Source: Sphingomonas pituitosa NBRC 102491
Lineage (GTDB): Bacteria > Pseudomonadota > Alphaproteobacteria > Sphingomonadales > Sphingomonadaceae
Direction of reading: 5' to 3'
Length of the DNA: 58,254 bases
Assembly: GCF_001598435.1 (NCBI RefSeq)
Contig: NZ_BCYY01000028.1
Coordinates: 1-58,254 of the forward strand
The position numbers and the translations under genes were made by a program. A model generated the notes under the pieces. The model saw only the letters and a list, made by a program, of their open reading frames with translations. It had not been told where the DNA came from and did no database searches. Shown piece by piece: positions 44,222 to 52,296 of the stretch (the stretch's first letter is position 1; every line of letters begins with the position of its first letter).

Positions 44222-45262
44222 TTATGTTCTTTTTGCGACTTCCTCAGAATCGATGGGCGCCGCGGTGGTGCTCGGCATTGCAATCAGATGCCGCAGGCGA
44301 GATCTCAGCCGGTCTGCCTCTTCTTCGCTGTCAAGCAATGCCTCACGTTGAGGGCTGGAGCTGCCTTTGAAACGGCCCCTCAAGATCGCGTCGGCGTCTT
44401 GGAGGTCGAGGGAAGTTCCGCCCTGCGGCACATGCGCGGCGCGCTCGCCTTCTGGTCGTTCAGTCAGGTCCGGCTTCAGCCTGATACCGCCGGGCCTGTG
44501 CCCTAGGAGCCCCACGATCTCGCGCCAGGACCGGGGCCGCGCCGGCATGAAGTACAGCGGCAGGTTAGCTCCCTGCAGCGCGCCTTCCAGGTTGGACCAG
44601 CCCGCGCCCGCACCGACCAAAACGCGGCATTCGTTCAATGCCTGGCTTTGCGGAAGATTGTCAGCGGACAGGGCGTCCAGCAGCGCAGCTGCGGCGCTCG
44701 ACGAACTCGGAGGCTCCATCGACAGCGACATGCCGAGGACCGTGGCTTCGCGCCTGATGTCGAGAACGAGCGCCGCGATGGGTGCAACGACGCCGTGCTC
44801 GGCGTGTCGCACCGGGACGTCGATAGCACAATGCGTGACGAGAACGTCCCGTACTCCCTCCGGGCGCAGTCCTCTGCTGCGACGGATCTCGCCAATGAGG
44901 GCTTTCATGGCCGTCACGCCGGGTAGTCCCACCCCGCGGAGTTCGGCTAGCCGGCGAGCTCTATCCATGACTTGACTCACCGACTGGTTCCTTGCTGCTG
45001 CCTCCGCATCGGAGATAAGCTGGCGCTGCGTGTCACTAACCGAACCAACCTTCTTCCTTTCCTTGCCGGAACCCATGAGTGCTTCGGGCCTGCCAGTGTC
45101 TAGCCACCCCCGCACTAGGATCCAGAACGAAACCTCCGTAAGTCCCAGCTGGGCAATAGCTTCACGACGAGTAATCTCACGAGCGACATAGCGCTCGATA
45201 ATCCCAATTCTCCGCGACCTCATGACGCCGGTGGGGAGCCACTTGCGAGAAGTCCAGCTCAT
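44222..45262 (-). CDS. HTH plus inactive integrase-fold protein, paralogue 1 (frameshifted N-terminus)
   Basis: A 346-residue frame of the paralogue family. The HTH (IIERYVAREITRREAIAQLG) is followed by a region matching the RNase-H-like core of TnsB/Mu-type transposases: VTHCAIDVPV, LVLDIRREATVLGMSLSMEP and WSNLEGALQGANLPLYFMPA then WREIVGLLGHRPGG. The three acidic catalytic positions are not acidic. A second start, ATG 45275, in another frame encodes MNRFNELDFSQVAPHRRHEV, which matches the N-termini of paralogues 2 and 3, so a one-base shift near 45215 has split the gene. Translation could still start at ATG 45223 and keep the HTH. The C-terminus is longer and diverged. Confidence 0.65.
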   Translation of the reverse strand: MSWTSRKWLPTGVMRSRRIGIIERYVAREITRREAIAQLGLTEVSFWILVRGWLDTGRPEALMGSGKERKKVGSVSDTQRQLISDAEAAARNQSVSQVMDRARRLAELRGVGLPGVTAMKALIGEIRRSRGLRPEGVRDVLVTHCAIDVPVRHAEHGVVAPIAALVLDIRREATVLGMSLSMEPPSSSSAAAALLDALSADNLPQSQALNECRVLVGAGAGWSNLEGALQGANLPLYFMPARPRSWREIVGLLGHRPGGIRLKPDLTERPEGERAAHVPQGGTSLDLQDADAILRGRFKGSSSPQREALLDSEEEADRLRSRLRHLIAMPSTTAAPIDSEEVAKRT

Positions 45263-45275
45263 TGAACCTGTTCAT

Positions 45276-45728
45276 GATTATCTCTTTCTATGAATGAGGA
45301 ACATCGTGCCCCGGTACGCTACGGAGTCGAGTTTCCTGAGTGGCCATGCTGCACCCGAACTGGGAGGATCGCTCCCAAGGGCAGACACGTGACGGACGCT
45401 TTTGGTCCGACGGCTTCGCTTGATACATGGAGGGGACCATTGCGCTCGTGTTCCACTGAGCAGGTCAAGCTGCAGCCGACGGCCGATCGCTGCGAACAGA
45501 GCGTGGCGTCATACCCCCGGCGCCGCGAATACAGGAGGGCGCAGAAAAGCCATCGATTTCATGTGGAGGCTACGCGGCAAGTGCGCACGATCGGCGTCAC
45601 TTCCAACGTCTTTGTAGGCTGATGGTGGATCAGCCGTTCTCTTCTCGACTGGGCGGAGGAACTGGGCTCGGCCGACGACATGCTATGGGTCGCTGCGGCA
45701 TGTGCCGGGTCCGCAACGCGCCTGCAAC
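45276..45728. other. Intergenic between paralogues 1 and 2, no supported gene
   Basis: A 110-codon plus-strand frame starts at 45290 but shows no recognised product and no matching operon. The promoter of paralogue 1 should lie next to 45276, where AAAGAGAT precedes ATG 45275. Confidence 0.4.
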
Positions 45729-46727
45729 CTAGGCAAATCTTTGAAGAGCGGCGGTCAGCCGGCTGCGAGCTGCGGCGTCGCTGGAAAGGAACTCGACGTC
45801 ACCGGGGAAGAAATTCCGAAACCTCTCCCGCAGCATGTCCTCGGCGTCGGGCAGTTCGATCGGATCACCGAACTTGAGCTTCACCAGGCGTTCGCTTGGC
45901 GGCCTTCTTGTGAGGTCGGGGAGAAGCACGACACCTGCTGGACGCTTGCCGAGCAGACGAGCGAGGCTGCGGGCCGAGGCCCTGGGACGCACGGCTTGGA
46001 GCGACAGGGGCAGCCCCGCGCCGGCAAGTGCTGCACCCAGCTCTGGCCAGCCACTGCTCGCTTCGTTTGGAATGGTGAATGAACGTACGGGCGCCGATCG
46101 CGGGCGGTCCGCTCGCGCAACGGCGTCCAGAATGGTCCGCGCAGCCTGGCTGGAACTTCCTGCATCGAACGACAGTGTCATTCCAAGAAAGGTCGCGCCC
46201 TTCCGAACGTCCAGCAGCGCACACATAACAGGTGCGACAAGTCCGTGTTCCGGATGCACGACTGCGACGTCGAGCGCGCAGAACTCGAGCACAAGATCCA
46301 CGATACCTTCGGGCCTGAGGCCCCGGGCCCGTCTTGCCTCCTGAACCAGAGCCTCGATCTTCCGCCGATAAGGCACCTGCACGCCTCGCTGCTGAGCGAG
46401 CATTTGAACGTTATGGACAACGCGGCGGATCGAGGCACCGGGCAATCCACGCTCGGCCTCCTGGATGAGGACCTCCGCATCCTCGTCGATTGGCATCCTC
46501 GCCTTGAATACGTGCCCAGTCGCACCGAGGTCTGCCGGGCGTTGGCTCTGACGCCATGCCCGCAACAGCCTCCAGAATGTGGGCGCCGACACACCGAGCC
46601 TTCGCATCGCTTCCACGCTCGAGATGGTGCCTCCTAGATACGTTTCGATGATCTCGATCCGCCGCAAAACTTCCTGACGCTTCCGCGGAACAATCCCGGA
46701 CAAATCGTAATAGCGCTCATTTGACAT
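45729..46727 (-). CDS. HTH plus inactive integrase-fold protein, paralogue 2
   Basis: A 332-residue protein with GGAGAG before ATG 46727. The transposase-type HTH is RRIEIIETYLGGTISSVEAM to SAPTFWRLLRAW (about 22-58). The RNase-H-like core follows: LVLEFCALDVAVVHPE (the catalytic Asp of the usual DxTxxD is F149), MCALLDVRKGATFLGMTLSF (strand 2-3 as in integrases), and SFTIPNEASSGWPELGAALA (second Asp position is P220). The usual Glu position lies in RASARSLARLLGK, where no Glu exists. All three catalytic residues are thus missing while the fold pattern is kept. It likely binds DNA or partner proteins without strand transfer. It ends in a conserved ERFRNFFPGDVEFLSSD tail. Confidence 0.75.
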   Translation of the reverse strand: MSNERYYDLSGIVPRKRQEVLRRIEIIETYLGGTISSVEAMRRLGVSAPTFWRLLRAWRQSQRPADLGATGHVFKARMPIDEDAEVLIQEAERGLPGASIRRVVHNVQMLAQQRGVQVPYRRKIEALVQEARRARGLRPEGIVDLVLEFCALDVAVVHPEHGLVAPVMCALLDVRKGATFLGMTLSFDAGSSSQAARTILDAVARADRPRSAPVRSFTIPNEASSGWPELGAALAGAGLPLSLQAVRPRASARSLARLLGKRPAGVVLLPDLTRRPPSERLVKLKFGDPIELPDAEDMLRERFRNFFPGDVEFLSSDAAARSRLTAALQRFA

Positions 46728-47211
46728 AGACTCTCCTTTTCTCGAAGACTCAGCGAAATAGCTCGCGCGAAAACCCGCCCCGAACGCGGTAATCCGCTAA
46801 TTCAGTCGCCAGTTGTTTTCAGGGAGCTCGCGAGCGGTTGCTCCGCCGCGGGAGCGGATTTCCAGAGATGGCAACCTAGCCATCCACCTTCATCGTCTCG
46901 TGATTGATTGTCTCACGTTGCGACGGTCGTTGATCGTCCCGCACCTATCGTCAGCTATAAGCTGTGCGGGGCCGGCCGGACGCTTGAGCGAGACCGATGG
47001 CCATTTCGGCGACCTCTTGCCGCACCGCTCGGCGAGTGTCCGCCGGAAGGACAACGTCATCCTGAGGGGGGTCGCGCCGCTCCGGACCTCCCGAAGAGCG
47101 CACTCTGCTGTTCACTTACACTTCCCGAACGGCGATTTAGGCCCGGCGGCCAACGAGCTTTTCGGCTCGGCGCCGACGTTGCGGGGTACTAGGCTTTTCC
47201 GAGTTGAGGCG
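46728..47211. other. Intergenic between paralogues 2 and 3; part duplicated at 44004
   Basis: Bases 47119-47211, just after the paralogue 3 stop, resemble 44004-44089 (CACTTCCC.AACGGCGA then GGCCCGGCG and CTTTTCGGCTC). The long plus-strand frames here are antisense shadows. No gene is supported. Confidence 0.45.
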
Positions 47212-48210
47212 TCAGATCAATCGCTGGAGAGCACCCGTGAGACGGCTGCGAACTTTCGGATCGTTGGACAGAAATTCACGGTCGCCTGGGAAGGCGTCTC
47301 GGAAGCGCTCTCGTATCATGTCCTCCGCGGTCGTCAGCGCTACGGGATCGCCGAAGGTGAGCTTGGCGACGCGTTCCCTTGCGGACCTTCGGGCCAGATC
47401 GGGCAGGAGTACGATCCCGCCTGGACGTTTGCCAAGAAGTCGAACGACCCGTCGCGCCGAGGCTCGCGAACGAACTGGCTCGACGGTGACGGGAATTCCT
47501 GCATCCATCATGGCAGTGCCTAGATCAGCGAACTCGCCGCTCGCCTCAGCCGGGATTGAGAAAGAGCGGGGAGGCGACGTACGAGGCCGATCGGCTTGCG
47601 CTATGGCGTCGAGCATCGCCCTGGCAGCCGCGCTTGCGTCTCCCGCTTCGAAGGACAGGCTGAGGCCGAGCGGTTTCACCGTCTGTCGTACGTCCAGCAG
47701 CACGCACATGACGGGAACAATGTGACCAAATTCCGCGTGTATGACGGGAATTCTCACCGCGCAGAACTCAAGCAGCAGATCCGCCACGCCATGTGGCCTG
47801 AGACCGAGTTCGCGCCGGAACTCGTCGACGCGATACTCGATCTTCTCCCGGCCGGGCATCGCGACGCCGCTCTGCTGAGCAATTCGGCAAGCGCGTTCGA
47901 CGATCTTCCGCACCGAAGCCGTGGGCGTCTCCGCGACCGCGCTCTGAATGATCATGTCGGCTTCGGCTTCAATTGGCCATCGCCCTTTGAAGGCCTTTCC
48001 GGACCCGCCAAGCTCCGCGGGACGGCCGCTATTGCGCCAGGCCCGGACCAGACGCCAGAAGGTAGGAACTGAAAGCCCAAGTCTTTCGATGGCCTGAGAA
48101 CTCGAGATCTCCTTCGAGATATATGCCTCAAGGACCTCGACTCGCCTAAGAACCTCACGCTGCCGATGCGGGGCAACGCCTGAAAGATCATATCGACTGA
48201 TATCAGACAT
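47212..48210 (-). CDS. HTH plus inactive integrase-fold protein, paralogue 3
   Basis: A 332-residue protein, collinear with paralogue 2, with AAGGAG five bases before ATG 48210. HTH: RRVEVLEAYISKEISSSQAI to SVPTFWRLVRAW. Core: LLLEFCAVRIPVIHAE, VLLDVRQTVKPLGLSLSFEA, SFSIPAEASGEFADLGTAMM and RASARRVVRLLGKRPGG, in which the DDE positions are Phe, Pro and a non-acidic residue, as in paralogue 2. The strong similarity in length and motif order shows tandem duplication. The function is unknown; a DNA-binding or regulatory role towards the nearby transposon is a hypothesis. Confidence 0.75.
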   Translation of the reverse strand: MSDISRYDLSGVAPHRQREVLRRVEVLEAYISKEISSSQAIERLGLSVPTFWRLVRAWRNSGRPAELGGSGKAFKGRWPIEAEADMIIQSAVAETPTASVRKIVERACRIAQQSGVAMPGREKIEYRVDEFRRELGLRPHGVADLLLEFCAVRIPVIHAEFGHIVPVMCVLLDVRQTVKPLGLSLSFEAGDASAAARAMLDAIAQADRPRTSPPRSFSIPAEASGEFADLGTAMMDAGIPVTVEPVRSRASARRVVRLLGKRPGGIVLLPDLARRSARERVAKLTFGDPVALTTAEDMIRERFRDAFPGDREFLSNDPKVRSRLTGALQRLI

Positions 48211-48477
48211 AGTTTCTCCTTTGAAATTTGTATCCGCTGTCAGCTAGCTAAGCAGATGTGCGAAATCGCGGCTGGGACCGTCCGCCGGCCAGCCTTGACT
48301 GCGTTGTCATGAGGGAGCGCTTGCTCGCCCCGTAGAGAATGGAAGATTCGAGCGCTGGCCATGCACGACCGAGCTCAGAGGCAGGCAATCAGCCTCGGTT
48401 AGCGCCGAGAGCCCCCTATGCACACGGACCGCAACTATGAAGACCAGGGCCAATCCGGCCTTAATAACATCTTAGGG

Positions 48478-49722
48478 TCAGCGAGACAAAATTGGTCGCC
48501 TCAGCATCTTGATCACTTCTTCAAGTGAAGCGCACATAGATCCCTGGCTAGGAAGTTTTATGCGTCGGATAGCTCCCGACACCTCTAGCCTATCTAAGAT
48601 AGTCTGATTGTATGCGGACACTTCAGCACTCACCACCTCGTCAGCCTTGAACAAGCTGAGTGGTTCTCTTCCAACTGCACGGACCGCTGCAGCTTCACCC
48701 CGCCCCGTTTCGGTCGCGCCAGGAATGAATTTTATGGAGCCGATGGAGCTCCCAATTATTGGTATCGCCTTGCGCCCAAACCGCCGCGAGCCTTGTAGGA
48801 CGACATCGCTGCCCAACAGGGTCTTCATGGTTTCGGCGAAGTGCCTGTCCCTATCCGATTGAATAGGCCCCACGGTAACGTGCAAGCGCACCTTGTCTGG
48901 AACGTGAATGTCGATTCCTCGCTCATAAATGTAATGACGAGCATCGATCAGAGCTGCACGTTGTCCCGTCACGGCATTGCGACGTTCTACAACTCTAGCG
49001 CCCAAGATAAGCCCAGATGCCTTGTCTAGAACGACAGCCAGGACCGCGGCTTCCAGCCGCTCTCCATCTTCCCGGCTTTCTTCTCCAGGCAACGCTAAAA
49101 GCAGCGAAATGCCTACTGCATCCACAAGGATATCTCGGCCGTAGCCTTCCTTCAAATTGTCAACGACCAGACGCCGCTTCTTGAGGACCTCCCGTGCGAT
49201 GCGCTCCGCTGCTCTCAAGGACACATCTTTGTGTGCTTCGACGATTTGGGTGGCAAACGCGTTTAGCGACCCCTCAAGCGCGACAGACTCAGCCAAGCGC
49301 TCTGCATACTCTCGTGCCTTTGTGAACTTCTCTGCAGCGTCGCCCCCCCGCGCTTTGCGGGCAGATCCTCCTGCGATGGATTTTAGGTTTGATCCGGTCG
49401 ATTTCCAGATCCGCTTGAGCCTGAACATAGTCGGCACGCTGACGCCAGCGATCTGGCTTGCGATCTGCGTCGTCTCGCCCTCTTTCAGCGCAACGAGCGC
49501 CACGAGTCGCTTCAGGAGATCACGCATTTGCGTTGGACGTAGCTTCTTTAGGAAGGCACGGTCATCATCTGAGAGCTGATACTCGAGAGCCGCAAACTGC
49601 TGCTTCAGCAGCCTCTCAAGCCTCAGGTCTTCCGAAATCTGCTTCGAGGGCATCGACATGCCCCGGACCTTAGCAGGCCTCGATCGAACATCCACGCCAA
49701 TCACCTCAGCATCCCTCAACAC
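48478..49722 (-). CDS. HTH plus inactive integrase-fold protein, paralogue 4 (diverged)
   Basis: A 414-residue, more distant member. GTG 49722 begins the frame; ATG 49659 is an alternative. The HTH is around TQIASQIAGVSVPTMFRLKR. The core shows RDILVDAVGISLLLALP, then AAVLAVVLDKASGLILGARV (integrase strands), VTVGPIQSDRDRHFAETMKT and RFGRKAIPIIGSSIG, which follow the order of the family, without DDE acidic triad. The paralogous C-terminal FPGD tail is absent. It is the outermost minus-strand gene, opposite to the plus-strand transposition genes. Confidence 0.7.
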   Translation of the reverse strand: MLRDAEVIGVDVRSRPAKVRGMSMPSKQISEDLRLERLLKQQFAALEYQLSDDDRAFLKKLRPTQMRDLLKRLVALVALKEGETTQIASQIAGVSVPTMFRLKRIWKSTGSNLKSIAGGSARKARGGDAAEKFTKAREYAERLAESVALEGSLNAFATQIVEAHKDVSLRAAERIAREVLKKRRLVVDNLKEGYGRDILVDAVGISLLLALPGEESREDGERLEAAVLAVVLDKASGLILGARVVERRNAVTGQRAALIDARHYIYERGIDIHVPDKVRLHVTVGPIQSDRDRHFAETMKTLLGSDVVLQGSRRFGRKAIPIIGSSIGSIKFIPGATETGRGEAAAVRAVGREPLSLFKADEVVSAEVSAYNQTILDRLEVSGAIRRIKLPSQGSMCASLEEVIKMLRRPILSR

Positions 49723-49828
49723 GCGACAAACGACCCGTTAACCAACAAACTATCATGGCACTTAGTGATTACCCTTGACGTCTGCATCGTGAAAGCCGAC
49801 TTGAAGGCATATCAAGGGAGAACGTGCA

Positions 49829-50038
49829 ATGGCAGGAAAGGTGGCATGGGCTGGGGGAAGAGACTCAGCGAGGAGACAGAAGCGAGGAAGCCCAGCCAAG
49901 CTGAATGGTCAAAGACTGATGAGCCGTGGCCATCAGCGCGTCCCAGGCAAGGAGGCGGTGGCGACCGTCAACGGATCCGACCGCAGCAGGTTTGTCGGTC
50001 GCTGTGCGGTCAAACCCGGGCAGCCGCTTGCGGCATGA
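49829..50038 (+). CDS. Small basic hypothetical protein
   Basis: A 69-residue, Arg/Lys-rich protein (MAGKVAWAGGRDSARRQKRG onward) with AAGGGAGA seven bases before ATG 49829. It overlaps the next small gene as ATGA, which supports both. No family is recognised; the charge suggests nucleic-acid binding. Confidence 0.45.
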   Translation: MAGKVAWAGGRDSARRQKRGSPAKLNGQRLMSRGHQRVPGKEAVATVNGSDRSRFVGRCAVKPGQPLAA

Positions 50039-50175
50039 TCATTGCGGACGAGCGGCTGTGGGAGGACGCGGAGGACTACAGCGACGCATTCACGGAAGCA
50101 TGGTCCGACGGCATGTTCTCGATCGTCAGCCGAACGTCGTCCGGCTTCGCCGGCACTCTTCGAAAGCTCGACTAA
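50035..50175 (+). CDS. Very small acidic hypothetical protein
   Basis: A 46-residue protein beginning MIIADERLWEDAEDYSDAFT and ending GFAGTLRKLD. It starts inside the stop of the upstream gene (ATGA overlap), a sign of coupled translation. Its acidity opposite a basic neighbour is notable. No family is recognised. Confidence 0.4.
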   Translation: MIIADERLWEDAEDYSDAFTEAWSDGMFSIVSRTSSGFAGTLRKLD

Positions 50176-50184
50176 CCCAAGCGA

Positions 50185-50335
50185 GGAGATCGACGCCAAT
50201 CTCAGGCGCCCACTGATTGGGTCGGCCATGACGGCGGCTTCGGCCTTCGATCACATGCATCCGCTCATCGCCTCCTCTCCCCGCCCGAGCGGCTGGAGGA
50301 GGCAGTGCTGCGCTGAGCACATTATCAACAACAAC
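50185..50335 (+). pseudogene. Relic related to the gene at 50800-51144
   Basis: The frame encodes EEIDANLRRPLIGSAMTAAS then FDHMHPLIASSP, matching DEIDADFRHNLVEKAVTAGF and FDHMHALITSVP of the intact gene. The copy lacks its N-terminus and breaks down after CCAEHI. It is an old partial duplicate. Confidence 0.6.
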
Positions 50336-50371
50336 GCCCAGAATCGGGCTTCCACCAGCGAGGAGAAATTC

Positions 50372-50734
50372 ATGAATGACGTGACGTGGGACTACCCGGA
50401 CGAACTCACCCCGGCCACCATGGCTGAGTACGAGGCCACGATGACCATGGAGGCCTCCACGTGCGGCCTTTCCGTTCACGATGTCGAGCTGTTGACTGCG
50501 CTTCGAGCCATCGAGGCTGGCCGCCCCTTTCTCGTCAAGGATCAGTGGCTGGTTGCGACCGGGCAGCTTGCCGATGGAACGATCGCAGCGATGTCTGTCG
50601 ATCGTAAAGATGGCAAGGTGCAGATCCGTAGGTGGAAGCTGACCGTGGCGTTCATCTACGCACTGCTGTGCGAGGACGGCATTACCTTTCCAGGCCTGCC
50701 TATGTCCCTGTGCGCTCCAATCCCCCTTTCCTGA
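50372..50734 (+). CDS. Hypothetical protein, 120 aa
   Basis: A protein with GAGGAG before ATG 50372. It begins MNDVTWDYPDELTPATMAEY, with a helical N-terminal half (HDVELLTALRAIEAGRPFLV) and a beta-strand part (KDQWLVATGQLADGTIAAMS). No family is recognised. It lies in a plus-strand series of small genes leading to tnsA. Confidence 0.6.
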   Translation: MNDVTWDYPDELTPATMAEYEATMTMEASTCGLSVHDVELLTALRAIEAGRPFLVKDQWLVATGQLADGTIAAMSVDRKDGKVQIRRWKLTVAFIYALLCEDGITFPGLPMSLCAPIPLS

Positions 50735-50799
50735 CCACCTGACCTACGGGCGATCGTGCTCGGATCCACCCTGCATACGCTGACCTAAGGAGAAGAAAG

Positions 50800-51144
50800 A
50801 TGATCACCCTTACGCATCGCCGCTTCAAGCGCATCGTCTCAAAGATGAAGAGCATCATCCGCGACGAGATCGATGCCGACTTCAGGCACAACCTCGTCGA
50901 GAAGGCCGTGACGGCTGGCTTTGACTTCGACCACATGCATGCGCTCATCACCTCCGTCCCCTGCGAGGCGGTCTGGCAGGGAGACCGATGCGCAGAGTAC
51001 CTCGCGAGCAACGGCTTCCTGTCCGAAGTCGATGCGACCCAGGTCGTCGAATGGCTCGATGAGGAGATCGGATTCCTGCTCGACGACGACGTTCAGCGGC
51101 CGCGTCCTCATTCCGTCGAGGCGCCCGCACCGGCCTTTCGCTGA
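50800..51144 (+). CDS. Hypothetical protein, 114 aa
   Basis: A protein with AAGGAG well spaced before ATG 50800. It has a central FDFDHMHALITSVPCEAVWQ and an acidic helix VVEWLDEEIGFLLDDD. A decayed copy is at 50185-50335, so the family has been duplicated locally. The function is unknown; it may belong to the element's accessory genes. Confidence 0.6.
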   Translation: MITLTHRRFKRIVSKMKSIIRDEIDADFRHNLVEKAVTAGFDFDHMHALITSVPCEAVWQGDRCAEYLASNGFLSEVDATQVVEWLDEEIGFLLDDDVQRPRPHSVEAPAPAFR

Positions 51145-51223
51145 TCACCCGGCGCTCCACTAAAAAGCCCCTCACCGGGGTCGCAACACCACATCAAGAA
51201 AGAACGAAACAGCTCCGGGCGCT

Positions 51224-51241
51224 CCAAGCGCGCTCGCTTGG
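51224..51241. other. Short hairpin upstream of tnsA
   Basis: The arms CCAAGCG and CGCTTGG pair over 7 bp around CGCT. It lies 104 bp before the tnsA start. It could be part of the promoter or leader; no function can be assigned. Confidence 0.35.
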
Positions 51242-51345
51242 GCTCGAGCGAACGCGCTCGCGATCCGTATGGGACCGGACGGTGCCCTTCATCGAAAAAC
51301 ACCGTGACTACCCTGGAGAACAACCCTTCCGACTAGGAGACTTAG

Positions 51346-52098
51346 ATGGCGACCAACTTCAGCCAGGCTGACGAGGAATTTTCCGACATTCTCGCCGACA
51401 CCACCATTCATCGCATCGTCTTCGACGTGCGCGGGAATCAGCTGCGCCAGGTTATAACCGGCACTAAGACCCATGAGACGTTCAGCTTCCCTTCGAAGCG
51501 ATGGCGGCGGACGCTGACCGGGGAGACGGCCATGGAACTTCTCCTCACCAAATACGCCGAGGCCGTTCCTACGATGCTGGACTTCAATCCGCAGCCATGC
51601 CGCGTCGAGGGCGAAATCGGGGGCAAGAAGCATATCGCGCTCCCGGACTTCGCTATGGTCGAGAAGGACTGTGCGCCGATCCTGGGCGAGGTGAAGCGCG
51701 ATCGAGCGCAGTTCGAAAGGGCAAGCGCACTTCGCCAGAAGGCGCTGACGATGAAGGCGGCGGAGCTCCTCGGCTGGGAATATCGACAGATTACGGGGGA
51801 GACGGTTGGCACCCTCGACTACCGAGAGAATCTCGACGAGATCGTAGCGCATCGGTTCGCGCACATCCCCATTCGTCAGGAGCAGGCGGCAACCCGTGCT
51901 CTTCGCGAACGTGGTCAGATGACGGTCGCGGATCTCGCCGAGGAGATGGGAGAGACCGCCTCCCGAGGTCAGGCGCTGATCTGCGCACTCATGGTGCGCC
52001 GCCTGGCCGACATCGATCTGCAAGTTCCGCTTGGTGCCCGCAGCCTCGTGCGACAGGCCCCTTCCCTACCCTTCGCATTTCCGCGCATCCGCCTCTAA
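51346..52098 (+). CDS. tnsA: TnsA-like endonuclease of a Tn7-like transposon
   Basis: A 250-residue protein with the PD-(D/E)XK arrangement of TnsA: TAMELLLTKY (E64), then CRVEGEIGGKKHIALPDFAM (D101) and PILGEVKRD (E115, K117). TnsA cuts the 5' ends of the element, allowing cut-and-paste transposition with TnsB. The C-terminal 70 residues form a winged-helix-like part (REQMTVADL type), as in TnsA. The start follows AGGAGACTT. It is first in the tnsABC-tniQ series. Confidence 0.85.
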   Translation: MATNFSQADEEFSDILADTTIHRIVFDVRGNQLRQVITGTKTHETFSFPSKRWRRTLTGETAMELLLTKYAEAVPTMLDFNPQPCRVEGEIGGKKHIALPDFAMVEKDCAPILGEVKRDRAQFERASALRQKALTMKAAELLGWEYRQITGETVGTLDYRENLDEIVAHRFAHIPIRQEQAATRALRERGQMTVADLAEEMGETASRGQALICALMVRRLADIDLQVPLGARSLVRQAPSLPFAFPRIRL

Positions 52099-52296
52099 CC
52101 TGCTCTCTGCCGGGTGCGGACCCGGCCATCTGCCGCCGCAGGAAGATCCTGCCGCGCTGCGCCTCGCGTCGTTGAGTTCCTAGCGCGCAGGCATCCCCCG
52201 CACTTCCTCTCAGCGGTCGCTTCGAGCCGCCCCTGCCGTCCGGCGCCACGCGACGCCGTGCTGCGGATCCATACCTCGCGTCTGGAGAACATCCAC

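Noticed and set aside
46813..47523. 236-codon plus-strand frame
   Set aside because: Partly antisense to dead-integrase paralogue 3 and partly in repeated non-coding DNA.
51161..51180. GCCCCTCACCGGGG hairpin with an A-run, a possible minus-strand terminator
   Set aside because: The stem is only about 4-5 bp and no minus-strand gene ends near it.
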